Shown: in pieces, positions 16,000 to 24,371 of the stretch
Numbering within the stretch: the stretch's first letter is position 1
How the letters are laid out: every line of letters begins with the position of its first letter
Source of the DNA: Shewanella sp. KT0246
GTDB lineage: Bacteria > Pseudomonadota > Gammaproteobacteria > Enterobacterales > Shewanellaceae
NCBI RefSeq assembly: GCF_019654955.1
Contig: NZ_BPEV01000044.1
Location: 1-34,812 of the forward strand
DNA length: 34,812 nucleotides
Direction: 5' to 3'
Notes under the pieces: model-generated
Told to the model about the DNA's origin: nothing
The model's input: the letters and a program-made list of their open reading frames with translations, nothing else
Database searches by the model: none
Program-made: the position numbers and the translations under genes

Positions 16000-17370
16000 T
16001 TATCGTTTATGAATAGCGCCAGATTTCATCACAAACTGTACATCAAGTAGTGCATCGATTTGGGTCAGTGGACTCACCTTCATAGCAATAATATCAGCTT
16101 GTTTACCTTGCTCAAGCGTACCTAAACTATCTGACATGCCGATTAAATCAGCGCCATTTATGGTAGCAGAAATTAAAATGTCTTTATTCGACATTCCTGC
16201 TTGATGCATCAAAACAGCCTCTTTGGCATTATCACCATGATGAGAAACACCGCTATCGGTACCAAATGCGATTTTGACCCCTTGCTTGTAAGCGTTGCCA
16301 AAATTATTTTGCATGTCATTGCCCACACGAATCGCTTTCGCTTTAATCGCATCAGACATGAAATTACCTTTTGAGTTAGCCATTTGTACCACAGTGTCAC
16401 CCGCAAGTAATGTCGGTACTAAATAGGCGCCTGATTTTTTAAACAACTTAATCGATTCTTTATTGGCATAACTGCCGTGCTCAATACTGTCTACACCAGC
16501 ACGTAAAGCGGCATTAATCCCTTCTGCAGCATGGGCATGACTGGCAACTTTTCTACCTAAAGCATGGGCAGCATCAATCACTTCTTTTAATTCATCGTTG
16601 GCCATTTGCTGGCCTGTGCCAGTATTGGTATCAGACAATACACCACCTGTAGAAGTAATCTTAATGACATCGGCACCGTATTTAATGGCGCGGCGAGTCG
16701 CACGGCGACAATCATAAGGGCCATCGCAAATGGTCTTTGATGTCAGCATATCTAACAAATCAGGGCTTTTCCCATCAACATCACCGTGGCCGCCAGTCAC
16801 CGAAACACCACCAGAAGCAACAATACGAGGCCCAGCTAACCAACCTTTATTAATGGCATCTCTAAGGGCATAAATCTGTTCAGGTTTGGCACCTAAATCT
16901 CGTACTGTGGTAAATCCAGCCATCAAGGTTTTATTAGCAAAATAAGCACTTCTCATCGCCACGTCGGCATCAGACATTCTTAAAGATTCACTGTCATTAT
17001 TGGGCCCAAGTTCACCTTGAAGGTGCACATGCATATCCATCAAGCCAGCCATTACAAATTGCTGTTTTAAATCGACATACTCAATCGTGTCAGCTGGTGT
17101 TAATTCATTGTCGTTTATTTGTATAAAGCCTTTTTCGACAGCAGAGATTTTGCCATCTTTAACCACAACCGAATGATTTTTCAGTGTGGATTTACCAGCT
17201 ACAGTTAATAGTTCACCGGCATGAATCACTTTATAGTCCGCCGCAAAAGCTGCTGGAGACATACCAATGGTCAATAAAAAAATAGTTGCGTTGCCAGTTG
17301 CTTTTTTATAAGCCGTAAGCGTTGATTTCAAGCCCGTTAAAATAGAAGCGTTACGCGTTGTTTGAGGCAT
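16000..17370 (-). CDS. Exported amidohydrolase (prolidase/imidazolonepropionase-like)
   Basis: A 456-residue metal-dependent hydrolase. It has a long signal peptide, with basic residues to ~25, a hydrophobic core and a cleavage site near AFA (41-43), so periplasmic. Binuclear amidohydrolase motifs: H114/H116 (DMHVHLQGE), K237 as the probable carboxylated lysine (GADVIKITS), H278/H280 (SHAHAAEG), H298 (SIEHGSY) and D372 (FGTDSGVSHHG). This pattern fits the branch that includes bacterial Xaa-Pro/Xaa-Arg carboxypeptidases, so a dipeptidase role is plausible but unproven. Two extra cysteines (C215, C221) could form a disulfide. Start: AGGGA sits 6 bases before the ATG. Unrelated in detail to the amidohydrolase at 166. 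Confidence 0.9.
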   Translation of the reverse strand: MPQTTRNASILTGLKSTLTAYKKATGNATIFLLTIGMSPAAFAADYKVIHAGELLTVAGKSTLKNHSVVVKDGKISAVEKGFIQINDNELTPADTIEYVDLKQQFVMAGLMDMHVHLQGELGPNNDSESLRMSDADVAMRSAYFANKTLMAGFTTVRDLGAKPEQIYALRDAINKGWLAGPRIVASGGVSVTGGHGDVDGKSPDLLDMLTSKTICDGPYDCRRATRRAIKYGADVIKITSTGGVLSDTNTGTGQQMANDELKEVIDAAHALGRKVASHAHAAEGINAALRAGVDSIEHGSYANKESIKLFKKSGAYLVPTLLAGDTVVQMANSKGNFMSDAIKAKAIRVGNDMQNNFGNAYKQGVKIAFGTDSGVSHHGDNAKEAVLMHQAGMSNKDILISATINGADLIGMSDSLGTLEQGKQADIIAMKVSPLTQIDALLDVQFVMKSGAIHKR

Positions 17371-17598
17371 ATTAATCCCTGAATGTGTTTCATTGTCCTA
17401 AGTTATTAACATGCCTAACTTAAGGGCGCTTTACAATCTTGCTAATAAATTTTTATTTAACATCAAGCTTCGCAACAAGCTACGACCTCACATCAACGCT
17501 CCACCAACACATCGATTAAGCCTTACTCAACCGCAAAGCAAGTAAACCCAACTTGCTAGATCTCGAGCACATTACATAAGTAAATTTAACATTTGTAA

Positions 17599-17627
17599 TT
17601 GATTAACCTAAGCCTTTGCTATATAAA
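17599..17627 (+). promoter_or_regulatory. Sigma70-type promoter of the TM2 genes
   Basis: TTGATT (17599-17604), exactly 17 bases, then TATAAA (17622-17627). Transcription should begin near 17634, about 25 bases before the GTG start at 17659, which rules out an upstream TTG start inside the -35 box. Confidence 0.65.
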
Positions 17628-17658
17628 ACATTTAAGATTTTCATCAGGGAGGTTGAAA

Positions 17659-17961
17659 GTGACTGAATCTGTCAAATCTGACAAAAATTATGCAATTGCA
17701 GTTATTTTATCGGGAATTTTCGGGATTTTCGGAATTCACCATTTCTATTGTGGCCGAATTTTGCATGGTTTTTTTGATTTAACACTAGCCATTGTTGGCA
17801 TTACGTTATTGCAGTTTGAAGACGTTACGCTCACCCTGATCGGTGCAGGTCTTATTTTTATTGATGTCATTCACACAGTTGTGGTGACATTTATGCTTCT
17901 CGTTGGAAGCTACAGAGATGGAAAAGGCAAATTAATTGCTTATCCGGGACAAAAAATATAA
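17659..17961 (+). CDS. TM2-domain membrane protein 1
   Basis: A 100-residue inner-membrane protein of the TM2 family: a short polar N-terminus, a first helix with IAVILSGIFGIFGIHHFYCGR, a turn, then one or two further helices and an SYRDGKGKLI tail. The GIHHFYCG segment is the family signature (G.HrFYlG). Function of bacterial TM2 proteins is not established. The start is GTG with the strong site GGGAGG at 17648-17653; the frame is open upstream but would begin in the promoter. Between the helices the segment DVTLTLIGAGLIFIDVIH is longer than in the paired gene 15 bp downstream. The two are surely co-transcribed. Confidence 0.85.
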   Translation: MTESVKSDKNYAIAVILSGIFGIFGIHHFYCGRILHGFFDLTLAIVGITLLQFEDVTLTLIGAGLIFIDVIHTVVVTFMLLVGSYRDGKGKLIAYPGQKI

Positions 17962-17976
17962 TTAAGGGATTTATTT

Positions 17977-18222
17977 ATGTCAGAAGTTCAAACTGCTGAA
18001 GCGCCAGTACAAATCAGCGAAAAAGGTTTCGTACCAACTTTACTATTATGTTTCTTTTTAGGTTCATTAGGTGTTCATCGTTTTTACACAGGTAAAATTG
18101 GTACTGGCATCTTAATGTTACTGACATTAGGTGGCTTAGGTATATGGACACTTATCGACTTCATTATGATTGCAGTTGGTAGCTTTAAAGATTCTGAAGG
18201 TAACGCGATTAAAGCGTCGTAA
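17977..18222 (+). CDS. TM2-domain membrane protein 2
   Basis: An 81-residue canonical TM2 protein. After a ~20-residue polar N-terminus come helix 1 (FVPTLLLCFFLGSLGVHRFYTGKIGTG), a tight turn and helix 2 (LLTLGGLGIWTLIDFIMIAVG), then FKDSEGN. LGVHRFYTGK and IWTLIDF are the family hallmarks. It lies 15 bp after the first TM2 gene with AAGGG before the ATG, and a terminator follows. The pair could form a hetero-oligomer in the inner membrane; this is inferred from their linkage only. Confidence 0.9.
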   Translation: MSEVQTAEAPVQISEKGFVPTLLLCFFLGSLGVHRFYTGKIGTGILMLLTLGGLGIWTLIDFIMIAVGSFKDSEGNAIKAS

Positions 18223-18248
18223 TGACAGTTCAAATCGCATAAGAATTG

Positions 18249-18277
18249 AGGCTGCTTAATGATATTGGCAGCCTTTT
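18249..18277 (+). terminator. Rho-independent terminator
   Basis: AGGCTGC (18249-18255) and GCAGCCT (18268-18274) enclose a 12-base loop, followed by TTT. It ends the TM2 transcript. Confidence 0.75.
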
Positions 18278-18315
18278 ATTTATCTTAAACTCAGATAAAT
18301 ACTGAAACTCACCGC

Positions 18316-18885
18316 TTAAAAAGTAAAATCAATTCCCCAATATACTTGCTCAGCATCATTCACTGATAACGAAGTCGCATTCATGCCTTTATCTGATGAA
18401 GTAAAATTATGCTTTAAATAGCGAAAGCCTAACTCTGATGTCAATGCGTTGCCAAAATCGAACATTAACCCCGTTTGACCGCCAAACACATAACAACTGC
18501 TAGAGTCTCGATAAATTTGGTCAATGTCATTGAATTGAAATTCATGATCACTTAACCCTGCAGAGCCGCCAATAAACCAACTCACGTGTTTAGCTTCATC
18601 CAAAGAAAACAATCGGTCATACGATACGAGTACTCCTTGATGGTGGTTCATATCATCAGAGTTAAACGAGTAAGTACCATACAAACGGCTAGTGTCGCTA
18701 ATTTTTAAGCCATTTTTAATTTGATAATTTATGCCGCGTTCTTGACTACTAGATAACTCTGAAGCAGACGAATTACCATGATGTTGATACCCCACTGTTC
18801 CGCCTACAATGGTGTCAGCAGCATAGGAAATACCGGGAAATAAGCACATCACGATTACGTTTTTGAGCAAGCTAAGTCGAGCCAT
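18316..18885 (-). CDS. Small outer-membrane beta-barrel protein
   Basis: A 189-residue protein with a signal peptide (cleavage near SYA, residue 22) and alternating polar/aromatic strands through to a C-terminal phenylalanine (YWGIDFTF), as needed for Bam-dependent insertion. The strand count suggests an eight-stranded barrel like the OmpA/OmpX group: TIVGGTVGYQHH, RLYGTYSFNS, GVLVSYDRLF, SWFIGGSAGLSD, CYVFGGQTGLMFDFG, SELGFRYLKHNF. No periplasmic OmpA domain follows. Specific role unknown; exposed loops are polar and rich in Ser/Asp/His. GGAGG lies just before the ATG. About 118 bp upstream is a motif shared with the mini-cytochrome gene. Confidence 0.75.
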   Translation of the reverse strand: MARLSLLKNVIVMCLFPGISYAADTIVGGTVGYQHHGNSSASELSSSQERGINYQIKNGLKISDTSRLYGTYSFNSDDMNHHQGVLVSYDRLFSLDEAKHVSWFIGGSAGLSDHEFQFNDIDQIYRDSSSCYVFGGQTGLMFDFGNALTSELGFRYLKHNFTSSDKGMNATSLSVNDAEQVYWGIDFTF

Positions 18886-19002
18886 TTATCCTCCGGCTTT
18901 AGCAATAACTACTTTATTATTTACCGAAGTAAGGTGAAAAAAATGTCGTTTAGCTCAAAATTCCAATTGATAAAATACCCAAAAGGTAAAATTGATCGGA
19001 AT

Positions 19003-19017
19003 TTGTGATCTGCTTAA
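19003..19017 (-). promoter_or_regulatory. 15-bp motif shared with the cytochrome upstream region
   Basis: Read toward the barrel gene it is TTAAGCAGATCACAA, identical to 22435-22449 upstream of the mini-cytochrome and in the same orientation to its gene. AGATCACA resembles half of a CRP site; the other half is poor. Confidence 0.35.
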
Positions 19018-19073
19018 AATTTAATCCTCCATTAAATAAAGCTTTCACGCCTTATTCCTTGTCAAACAGGCAC

Positions 19074-19099
19074 AAAAAAGCCGCTCGAAGCGGCTTTTT
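19074..19099. terminator. Rho-independent terminator of the fadE-like gene
   Basis: GCCGCT (19080-19085) and AGCGGC (19089-19094) with a 3-base loop, flanked by A5 and T5. It is symmetric, and serves the leftward acyl-CoA dehydrogenase gene ending at 19158. Confidence 0.9.
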
Positions 19100-19157
19100 C
19101 ATCAATACGATATGAGCAACATTTGTGCTTAAGTCAGTTTCAAAGCATCACTGTCGT

Positions 19158-21395
19158 TTAATTAGCAATTTTTAAATCGGCTTTATCTGAAATTAAGTTT
19201 AAATCAAAATCGAACTCATCTACGCGGATAGCACGTTCACGCTTTAGGTTATAGTCTTGCAGCAACTTGTGCTCATCAGCACTCACAACTTTTGCTTCTA
19301 GTGCATTATCCAGTGTAATTGAGAAGCGAACACCCGCTTTAAATACACGCTGTTTAAGTGCTTTTTTGACTTTAGAAAGCAGTGGTAAACACGCCATCTT
19401 AGCTAAATAAGCTTGCTCATTGATGTAGTTACCATCACCAGCAACTGGCTTGATTAAGTGAGTTAACTGCTTTTTAAATGCTGTGTCTAGCTGAGCTTGC
19501 TCGGCTAATTCACGTACCAAGTCGTCATTTACTTTGACCATTTTACCTGAGTAAGTCATGGTGATTAAACGCATGAACTGACGCGTAGGTGCAGATGGGA
19601 AGTTCTCTAAAAACGCCAATATAGCTTCTTCCGCTTTACATAAAGACCAACGTGTTGCGTATTCAAAGTATGGTTTAGCTTGGCTGCGTTCACCCGCTGA
19701 CACTTTTTGCTCGTAGAAACGAATCGATGCCATGGCTGCGTATAGGTAACTCATTACATCACCTAAACGTGCCGACAGCATTTCAGCTTGTTTAAGCTTG
19801 CCACCTAGTACCAATAGTGAGAAGTCAGCATAAACTGCCAGTTTTGAAGCCAATTTATGAACTGATTTCTCATAACCGACCACTTCAGGCAATGTAGACT
19901 GAGCTGGTGCAGTAAATGGCAAAAGGCCTAATTTAAATGCACGTAAGCTGTTACCTACACTGTAACCAATGGTTTGTCTAAAGATGCGATTAAAGGTTTT
20001 ATCTGCATCACTTGCGTCGCTATGGATAGATTCAACCATGCTTTGTAAATGTGGATGACAACGCATTACTCCTTGACCAAAAATCATCAAGTTACGGGTA
20101 AGAATGTTTGCGCCTTCAACTGTAATCGCAATTGGCTGAGCAACATAACCTGACGCTAAGGTATTTTGTGGGCCGCGTTGAATCGCTTTACCCGCTTGGA
20201 TATCCATTGCTGAATCTAAAATGTCACGACCAAGTTCAGTCATATGATATTTTGCAATCGCAGTGACAACCGACGGTTTTAAGCCAAGACCTAAGCCTTC
20301 TGTGGTTAATACACGCATCGCTTCTTGCAGGTAAGTTTTACCAGCAATATCAGCAAGCTTTTCTTGAATACCTTCAAACTTACCAATCGATAAACCAAAC
20401 TGCTCACGTACCGCTGCATATTCAGCAGAAGATTTAAATGAGCATTGGCTCACTGACACACCTAATGCCGGAAGTGAGATACCACGGCCTGCGCCAAGAC
20501 AGCTCACTAGCATTTGCCAGCCACGACCAATTTTTTCTTGGCCACCAATAATAAAGTCCATTGGGATAAACACGTTTTCGCCACGAGTCGTACCGTTATA
20601 AAAACGACAGCCCATAGGATCATGACGGTTACCCAATTGCACACCTGGGTGAGCTTTAGGGATTAACGCACAAGTGATACCAAGTTGCTCTTTACCACCC
20701 AGTAAACCTTGTGGATCTTCAACCTTAAATGCCAAACCTAATACGGTCGCAATAGGCGCTAAAGTAATGTAACGCTTATCCCAAGTGACCGATAAACCTA
20801 GTACTTCTTTACCTTCGTACTCACCCATTGTCACTGTACCGATATCAGGAATACCGCCAGCGTCAGAACCTGCTTCTGGGCTTGTTAGGGCAAAACATGG
20901 GATCTCTAAGCCATTGGCTAAACGTGGTAACCAAAAATCACGTTGGCTATCTAAACCGTAATGCATCAATAACTCACCAGGGCCTAGTGAGTTAGGTACC
21001 ATAACCGTTACAGCTACAGCAGAACTTTTAGCGGCAATGGTCGCTACAATAGTAGAGTTAGCATAAGGACTAAACTCTAAACCACCGTATGACTTAGGAA
21101 TAATAAGCGAGAAGAATTTATTTTCTTTAAGGAAGGTCAATACATCATCTGGCAAGTGCTTACCATTTTGAATATCAAAATCATCGACCATTTCAATCAA
21201 TGTTTGCACAGGACCATCTAAGAAAGCTTGTTCATCAAGTGATAACGTTGCATTAGGAATATCACGCAGCGCAGCAAAGTCTGGAATACCTTGATAAATT
21301 GAGCCTTCTAACCAAACATCACCCGCATCAAGCGCTTCTTGTTCAGTCGTTGAAATACTCGGCAAAACTTTTTTAAATGTTGTTCTTATGCTCAT
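19158..21395 (-). CDS. FadE-type acyl-CoA dehydrogenase without membrane anchor
   Basis: A 745-residue flavoenzyme that carries out the first step of fatty-acid beta-oxidation (acyl-CoA to trans-2-enoyl-CoA). It follows E. coli FadE closely: EEQAFLDGPV, YGGLEFSPYA, VPNSLGPGELL, PCFALTSPEAGSDAG, TWDKRYITLAPIATVLGLA, GRGISLPALG, VEGANILTRNLMIFGQG, and the FadE-specific C-terminal domain. E. coli FadE is ~814 residues because of ~70 N-terminal residues with membrane helices; this protein starts just after them, so it is predicted soluble or peripheral. No upstream in-frame coding for an anchor is seen. A FadR-like half-site lies 8 bp before the start. It may be one of several fadE paralogs. Confidence 0.92.
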   Translation of the reverse strand: MSIRTTFKKVLPSISTTEQEALDAGDVWLEGSIYQGIPDFAALRDIPNATLSLDEQAFLDGPVQTLIEMVDDFDIQNGKHLPDDVLTFLKENKFFSLIIPKSYGGLEFSPYANSTIVATIAAKSSAVAVTVMVPNSLGPGELLMHYGLDSQRDFWLPRLANGLEIPCFALTSPEAGSDAGGIPDIGTVTMGEYEGKEVLGLSVTWDKRYITLAPIATVLGLAFKVEDPQGLLGGKEQLGITCALIPKAHPGVQLGNRHDPMGCRFYNGTTRGENVFIPMDFIIGGQEKIGRGWQMLVSCLGAGRGISLPALGVSVSQCSFKSSAEYAAVREQFGLSIGKFEGIQEKLADIAGKTYLQEAMRVLTTEGLGLGLKPSVVTAIAKYHMTELGRDILDSAMDIQAGKAIQRGPQNTLASGYVAQPIAITVEGANILTRNLMIFGQGVMRCHPHLQSMVESIHSDASDADKTFNRIFRQTIGYSVGNSLRAFKLGLLPFTAPAQSTLPEVVGYEKSVHKLASKLAVYADFSLLVLGGKLKQAEMLSARLGDVMSYLYAAMASIRFYEQKVSAGERSQAKPYFEYATRWSLCKAEEAILAFLENFPSAPTRQFMRLITMTYSGKMVKVNDDLVRELAEQAQLDTAFKKQLTHLIKPVAGDGNYINEQAYLAKMACLPLLSKVKKALKQRVFKAGVRFSITLDNALEAKVVSADEHKLLQDYNLKRERAIRVDEFDFDLNLISDKADLKIAN

Positions 21396-21751
21396 AGTTA
21401 TACACTCATCAGACCAGAATAATAGTGTGCATTACGTCACAAAAAACAAATTAGATCAAATATTCTAATTAAGAAATAAAGCTAATATTTACAGTAACAA
21501 AGCAGTGTTTAAAAATAATTATCGTCAATTCATGAACTTACACGTGTACGCTGAAGCAAAAAATAATTTAAAAATTTATACGCTCGTTTGAATTTTAATA
21601 AAAAATCATCAATTTCAGTTCCAATTTCAACTAACTTGAATTCAATTGGGGCGACTAAAAATGCTAACTTTGTTGTAGCTAAGCTTATCTGTCATGATTT
21701 AAAAACCTAACCAGAATTGATAAAAGAATTGATAAAGAAGAAGGTCTTAAT
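21396..21751. other. Divergent intergenic region, 356 bp
   Basis: Separates the fadE-like and SRAP genes. It holds the FadR-like site (21403-21419), a PsrA-like half-site TTCAAACG (minus strand, 21585-21592), and two perfect 12-bp repeats AGAATTGATAAA (21713-21736) just before the SRAP ribosome site AAGAAGAAGG. No ORF of note. Confidence 0.45.
21403..21419 (-). promoter_or_regulatory. FadR-like operator next to the fadE start
   Basis: Minus strand reads TTCTGGTCTGATGAGTG. The left half CTGGTCTGA fits the FadR consensus (AACTGGTCNGACCAGTT as I recall it); the right half keeps only AGT. Binding here, 8 bp before the start codon, could repress translation-proximal transcription. Confidence 0.35.
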
Positions 21752-22318
21752 ATGTGCGGCAGAATGGAAGTGTTATTGGATGGAATGAAAGGCTTACTTG
21801 ACCAAGTCTTTGATGAACCTTTAAGTATTCAAACAAACCTTGATTTAAGACCCTCTGACCCAGTTACTACCCTAAACTCTTCACAAGGCAAGCTTATGGC
21901 CACTAAGCAAAGCTGGGGCATACAACCCACATGGTCTAAAAAACTCATCATTAACGCCCAAGCTGAAACCGTTGCCGACAAAACCACATTTGCTAGCGCC
22001 TTTAGTGAGCACCGCTGTATTATCCCTTGTAGTGCATGGTTCGAATGGCGAGATGAAGGTCAATCTAAAAAACAAAAGTACCGCTTTTCACATGCCGTCG
22101 ATAAACCACTGTTTATGGCTGGCATCATATATCCAGAGCAGCAGAAATTGGTTACGCTAACGATTGTTCCCAATGAAAAATGCGCTGAATATCATCATCG
22201 CATGCCCCTGTTTATTCCTTCGAGCGCCATTGATAGTTGGCTTAATGACAAGCCTCAGCAGCTCAGTCCATTAATGCAAGCTTTGCCTGATAAATGGATC
22301 AAGGTATCAGCAGTTTAA
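21752..22318 (+). CDS. SRAP-domain protein (YedK/HMCES family)
   Basis: A 188-residue SOS-response-associated peptidase-type protein. The family crosslinks to abasic sites in single-stranded DNA through the N-terminal cysteine and shields them. All key residues appear: C2 (MCGRM, exposed once Met is removed), N68 (IINAQAET), E98 (SAWFEW) and H149 (YHHRMPLF). It is shorter than E. coli YedK (~222) through compact loops but spans the whole fold. WGIQPTW and CIIPCSAWFEW are typical blocks. No LexA-type CTG-N10-CAG box is apparent upstream, so SOS control is not supported. AAGAAGAAGG precedes the ATG. Confidence 0.93.
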   Translation: MCGRMEVLLDGMKGLLDQVFDEPLSIQTNLDLRPSDPVTTLNSSQGKLMATKQSWGIQPTWSKKLIINAQAETVADKTTFASAFSEHRCIIPCSAWFEWRDEGQSKKQKYRFSHAVDKPLFMAGIIYPEQQKLVTLTIVPNEKCAEYHHRMPLFIPSSAIDSWLNDKPQQLSPLMQALPDKWIKVSAV

Positions 22319-22758
22319 GATTTATAAATTGCGTTCATCTTATGTTCATCTTATGACATTTATACTGAGTGTGGTCATCAATGATGCAGTGTATTTTCGA
22401 TGGTCAAATCCATTTTAAAAAAATTAGAATTTTATTAAGCAGATCACAACCTTGAGAATTATCTATGTTAGAAAATGCAAAAAGGTGGCTTTAAAAGCTA
22501 ATTTAAGTTCCAATTAACCTAAATCAATAAAATGGTATCTAAGTAAAGCTGCTAAAGTATCTTAAAGAGTTCGCTCTTACATGCTTAAGATTGCATTACA
22601 AATACTAAATTTAAAATGTGCTAACCAATATTCAGTGTCCTTAGTTATTAAGTAACGGATTTATTTGCATTAAGAGATGTGATCATTGAGTCAGCGCGAG
22701 TTGTTAGGGTTCAACCTAACATGGGCGATACAGCCCCTTAACTGATGATGGAGTTACT
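22319..22758. other. Intergenic region upstream of the mini-cytochrome, 440 bp
   Basis: Contains a perfect 11-bp tandem pair GTTCATCTTAT (22333-22354) close after the SRAP stop, the shared motif TTAAGCAGATCACAA (22435-22449), a TGTGATC half-site near 22679, and a small hairpin GTTAGG/CCTAAC (22703-22708, 22715-22720). The rest is AT-rich with no convincing ORF. It is long for a 76-codon gene and may be its regulatory leader. Confidence 0.45.
22435..22449 (+). promoter_or_regulatory. 15-bp motif shared with the barrel-gene upstream region
   Basis: TTAAGCAGATCACAA, identical to the reverse complement of 19003-19017 and also preceded by ATTTTA-like sequence. Candidate site for a CRP-type regulator; it is ~310 bp from the cytochrome start. 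Confidence 0.35.
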
Positions 22759-22989
22759 ATGAAATATTTAGCTATGATTGCTGCACTTATGTTTGCAAGT
22801 TCTGCTTTTGCTGTTGATTGTGTTGATTGTCACGAAGCAATCAATGTTGAAGAACATGCTGAAATGGAAGCAAACATCGAAACGTGTAATGATTGTCACA
22901 GCTTTGCTGACGCTCACGAATTAGATACAGATCTACATACACCAGATCTAACAATCACTGAATGTGCTGATTGTCACGGTGTAGACTAA
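22759..22989 (+). CDS. Small periplasmic triheme c-type cytochrome
   Basis: A 76-residue preprotein with a clear signal peptide (cleavage after AFA, residue 18), leaving ~58 residues. It has three CxxCH haem sites: C21-C24-H25, C43-C46-H47 and C69-C72-H73. Exactly three other histidines exist (H33, H53, H60), enough for bis-His coordination of all three haems. The mature chain is strongly acidic and nearly free of Lys/Arg. That is about one haem per 19 residues, denser than the Shewanella small tetraheme cytochrome (about 90 residues, 4 haems). A role in periplasmic electron transfer is likely; partners are unknown. GGAG precedes the ATG, and it is monocistronic with a terminator downstream. 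Confidence 0.88.
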   Translation: MKYLAMIAALMFASSAFAVDCVDCHEAINVEEHAEMEANIETCNDCHSFADAHELDTDLHTPDLTITECADCHGVD

Positions 22990-23110
22990 TACCTTAAGGT
23001 ATTTTAGTCCTTTAACCTTGATTTAAGCGCTGCATTTGCAGATTGACCATTACCAGATTTGGCCAAGCTAGTTCACTAAATCAAGCGTTAACCTCTCTGT
23101 AAGAGAATAA

Positions 23111-23141
23111 AAAACCAGTTGATCGCTCAGCTGGTTTTTTT
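23111..23141. terminator. Rho-independent terminator
   Basis: AAAACCAGTTGA (23111-23122) and TCAGCTGGTTTT (23127-23138), one G-T pair, 4-base loop, T run. It lies between the cytochrome and the convergent DsbA-family gene and could serve both. Confidence 0.85.
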
Positions 23142-23181
23142 GTATCTGTTTTTTAAGTTACAAAATGCACCATAGACAAAG

Positions 23182-23808
23182 CTAACCTAAAGCACTCACC
23201 ACGGCATCTAAACTCGTTTGCGGGTTCAGGTAATCAAGTGGAATACCTAAAGCTTCACCATTCACTTCAAGCACAAGTGAAGGAAACCCTCGAACAGGCA
23301 GTTGATGCACAACCTCTAATTCTGATATCAAATCAAGATTAACTTCTTCAGATAATAGCCGTTCTGTAAACGCCGCTTGCTCAATACCAATACTTACCGC
23401 TGCATTAATCAATGTATCATTATCGGATGGGTTCTTGGCTTGCAAGTAATAGGCTTGCTGAATAGCTAAAATCATCGCTTGTTCAAGCCCATATTCACGA
23501 GCAATTAAACACGCACGACACGCAGGATATGTTGAGCGCCTAGGCTGACAGTCTTGCCAAAAATCATAGTTAAACTCAGTGCCCAGCTGCGACGCTATCT
23601 TATGCCATGTTTGCGACAAAAATTGTTGCATGTCTTTTGGCATAGCTACATCAGAATCTGGCGCTAATCCACCAAGACGATACTCGATAATTAACTCAGG
23701 CAATTGCGCGGTTAATTGCTGCTGTAAAGCAAGCCATGTAGGTCGATAACCCCAACACCAGCTACACATAGGATCGTAAACATAAATTAGCCGTGCAGAA
23801 TCAGTCAT
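23182..23808 (-). CDS. Cytoplasmic DsbA-family thiol oxidoreductase
   Basis: A 208-residue protein with a thioredoxin fold and helical insertion. The active-site motif CSWC is at 15-18 (DPMCSWCWGYRP), very close to the N-terminus with no signal peptide, so it should act in the cytoplasm. Further marks are a second cysteine set in ACRACLIAREYG and the cis-proline loop RGFPSLVLEV. This pattern is shared with the FrnE/2-hydroxychromene-2-carboxylate isomerase side of the DsbA family. The role could be disulfide isomerisation or glutathione-linked redox chemistry; I cannot tell which. Monocistronic, convergent with the cytochrome gene. Confidence 0.85.
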   Translation of the reverse strand: MTDSARLIYVYDPMCSWCWGYRPTWLALQQQLTAQLPELIIEYRLGGLAPDSDVAMPKDMQQFLSQTWHKIASQLGTEFNYDFWQDCQPRRSTYPACRACLIAREYGLEQAMILAIQQAYYLQAKNPSDNDTLINAAVSIGIEQAAFTERLLSEEVNLDLISELEVVHQLPVRGFPSLVLEVNGEALGIPLDYLNPQTSLDAVVSALG

Positions 23809-24079
23809 AACTTACTCTCTTTAAAATATTATTTTTATTATTGTTTTCATTTTTTTAACAGCCTACCCGTTAAGAAAACCCTCTCTAAACTTACGCTTAT
23901 CGATTTATATGCCTTAAGTTATCTTATCGCATTTTACAAAGTTAAAACTCATTAAGCTTATCTAAAACATTTTAAAACAAAAATCATTCGCACTCTCTCA
24001 TGCTCACTAATGGCTAGCTATAGCTTGCTAATAAGGATTCACGTTATAATTAACCTCAACATAATTGGAGAGTAACAAC

Positions 24080-24358
24080 ATGGCCAGAACAGCCGCAGCA
24101 TTGCACATTTTAGTCAAACACAGACAACAAGCTGAAGATTTAATTAAACAACTTGAGAAAGGTGCAAAATTTGACGTGCTCGCTAAAAAACACTCTTCAT
24201 GCCCATCAGGTAAAAATGGTGGTAACCTTGGCGAATTCAAAAAAGGCCAAATGGTGCCGCAGTTTGATAAAGTCTGTTTTACTGGTGAGCTTATCATCCC
24301 ACACCTTGTAAAAACCAAATTCGGTTGGCATGTAATTAAAGTCTTATACCGTACCTAA
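24080..24358 (+). CDS. ppiC: Peptidyl-prolyl cis-trans isomerase C (parvulin)
   Basis: A 92-residue stand-alone parvulin that catalyses cis-trans isomerisation of X-Pro bonds in the cytoplasm. It follows E. coli PpiC almost block by block: AAALHILVK, FDVLAKKHSSCPSGKNGG, LGEFKKGQMVPQFDKV, FGWHVIKVLYR. The two catalytic-site histidines (ALHILV and GWHVIKV) are kept, as is the cysteine in SSCPSGK. GGAG at 24067-24070 and the homology start point to the ATG at 24080; a TTG five codons earlier overlaps that ribosome site and is not used. A 13-bp repeat array follows. Confidence 0.96.
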   Translation: MARTAAALHILVKHRQQAEDLIKQLEKGAKFDVLAKKHSSCPSGKNGGNLGEFKKGQMVPQFDKVCFTGELIIPHLVKTKFGWHVIKVLYRT

Positions 24359-24371
24359 TTTTTCTATTGCA

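Noticed and set aside
22672..22700. Full CRP site at TGTGATCATTGAGTCA
   Set aside because: Only the left half fits; the right half is AGTCA instead of TCACA.
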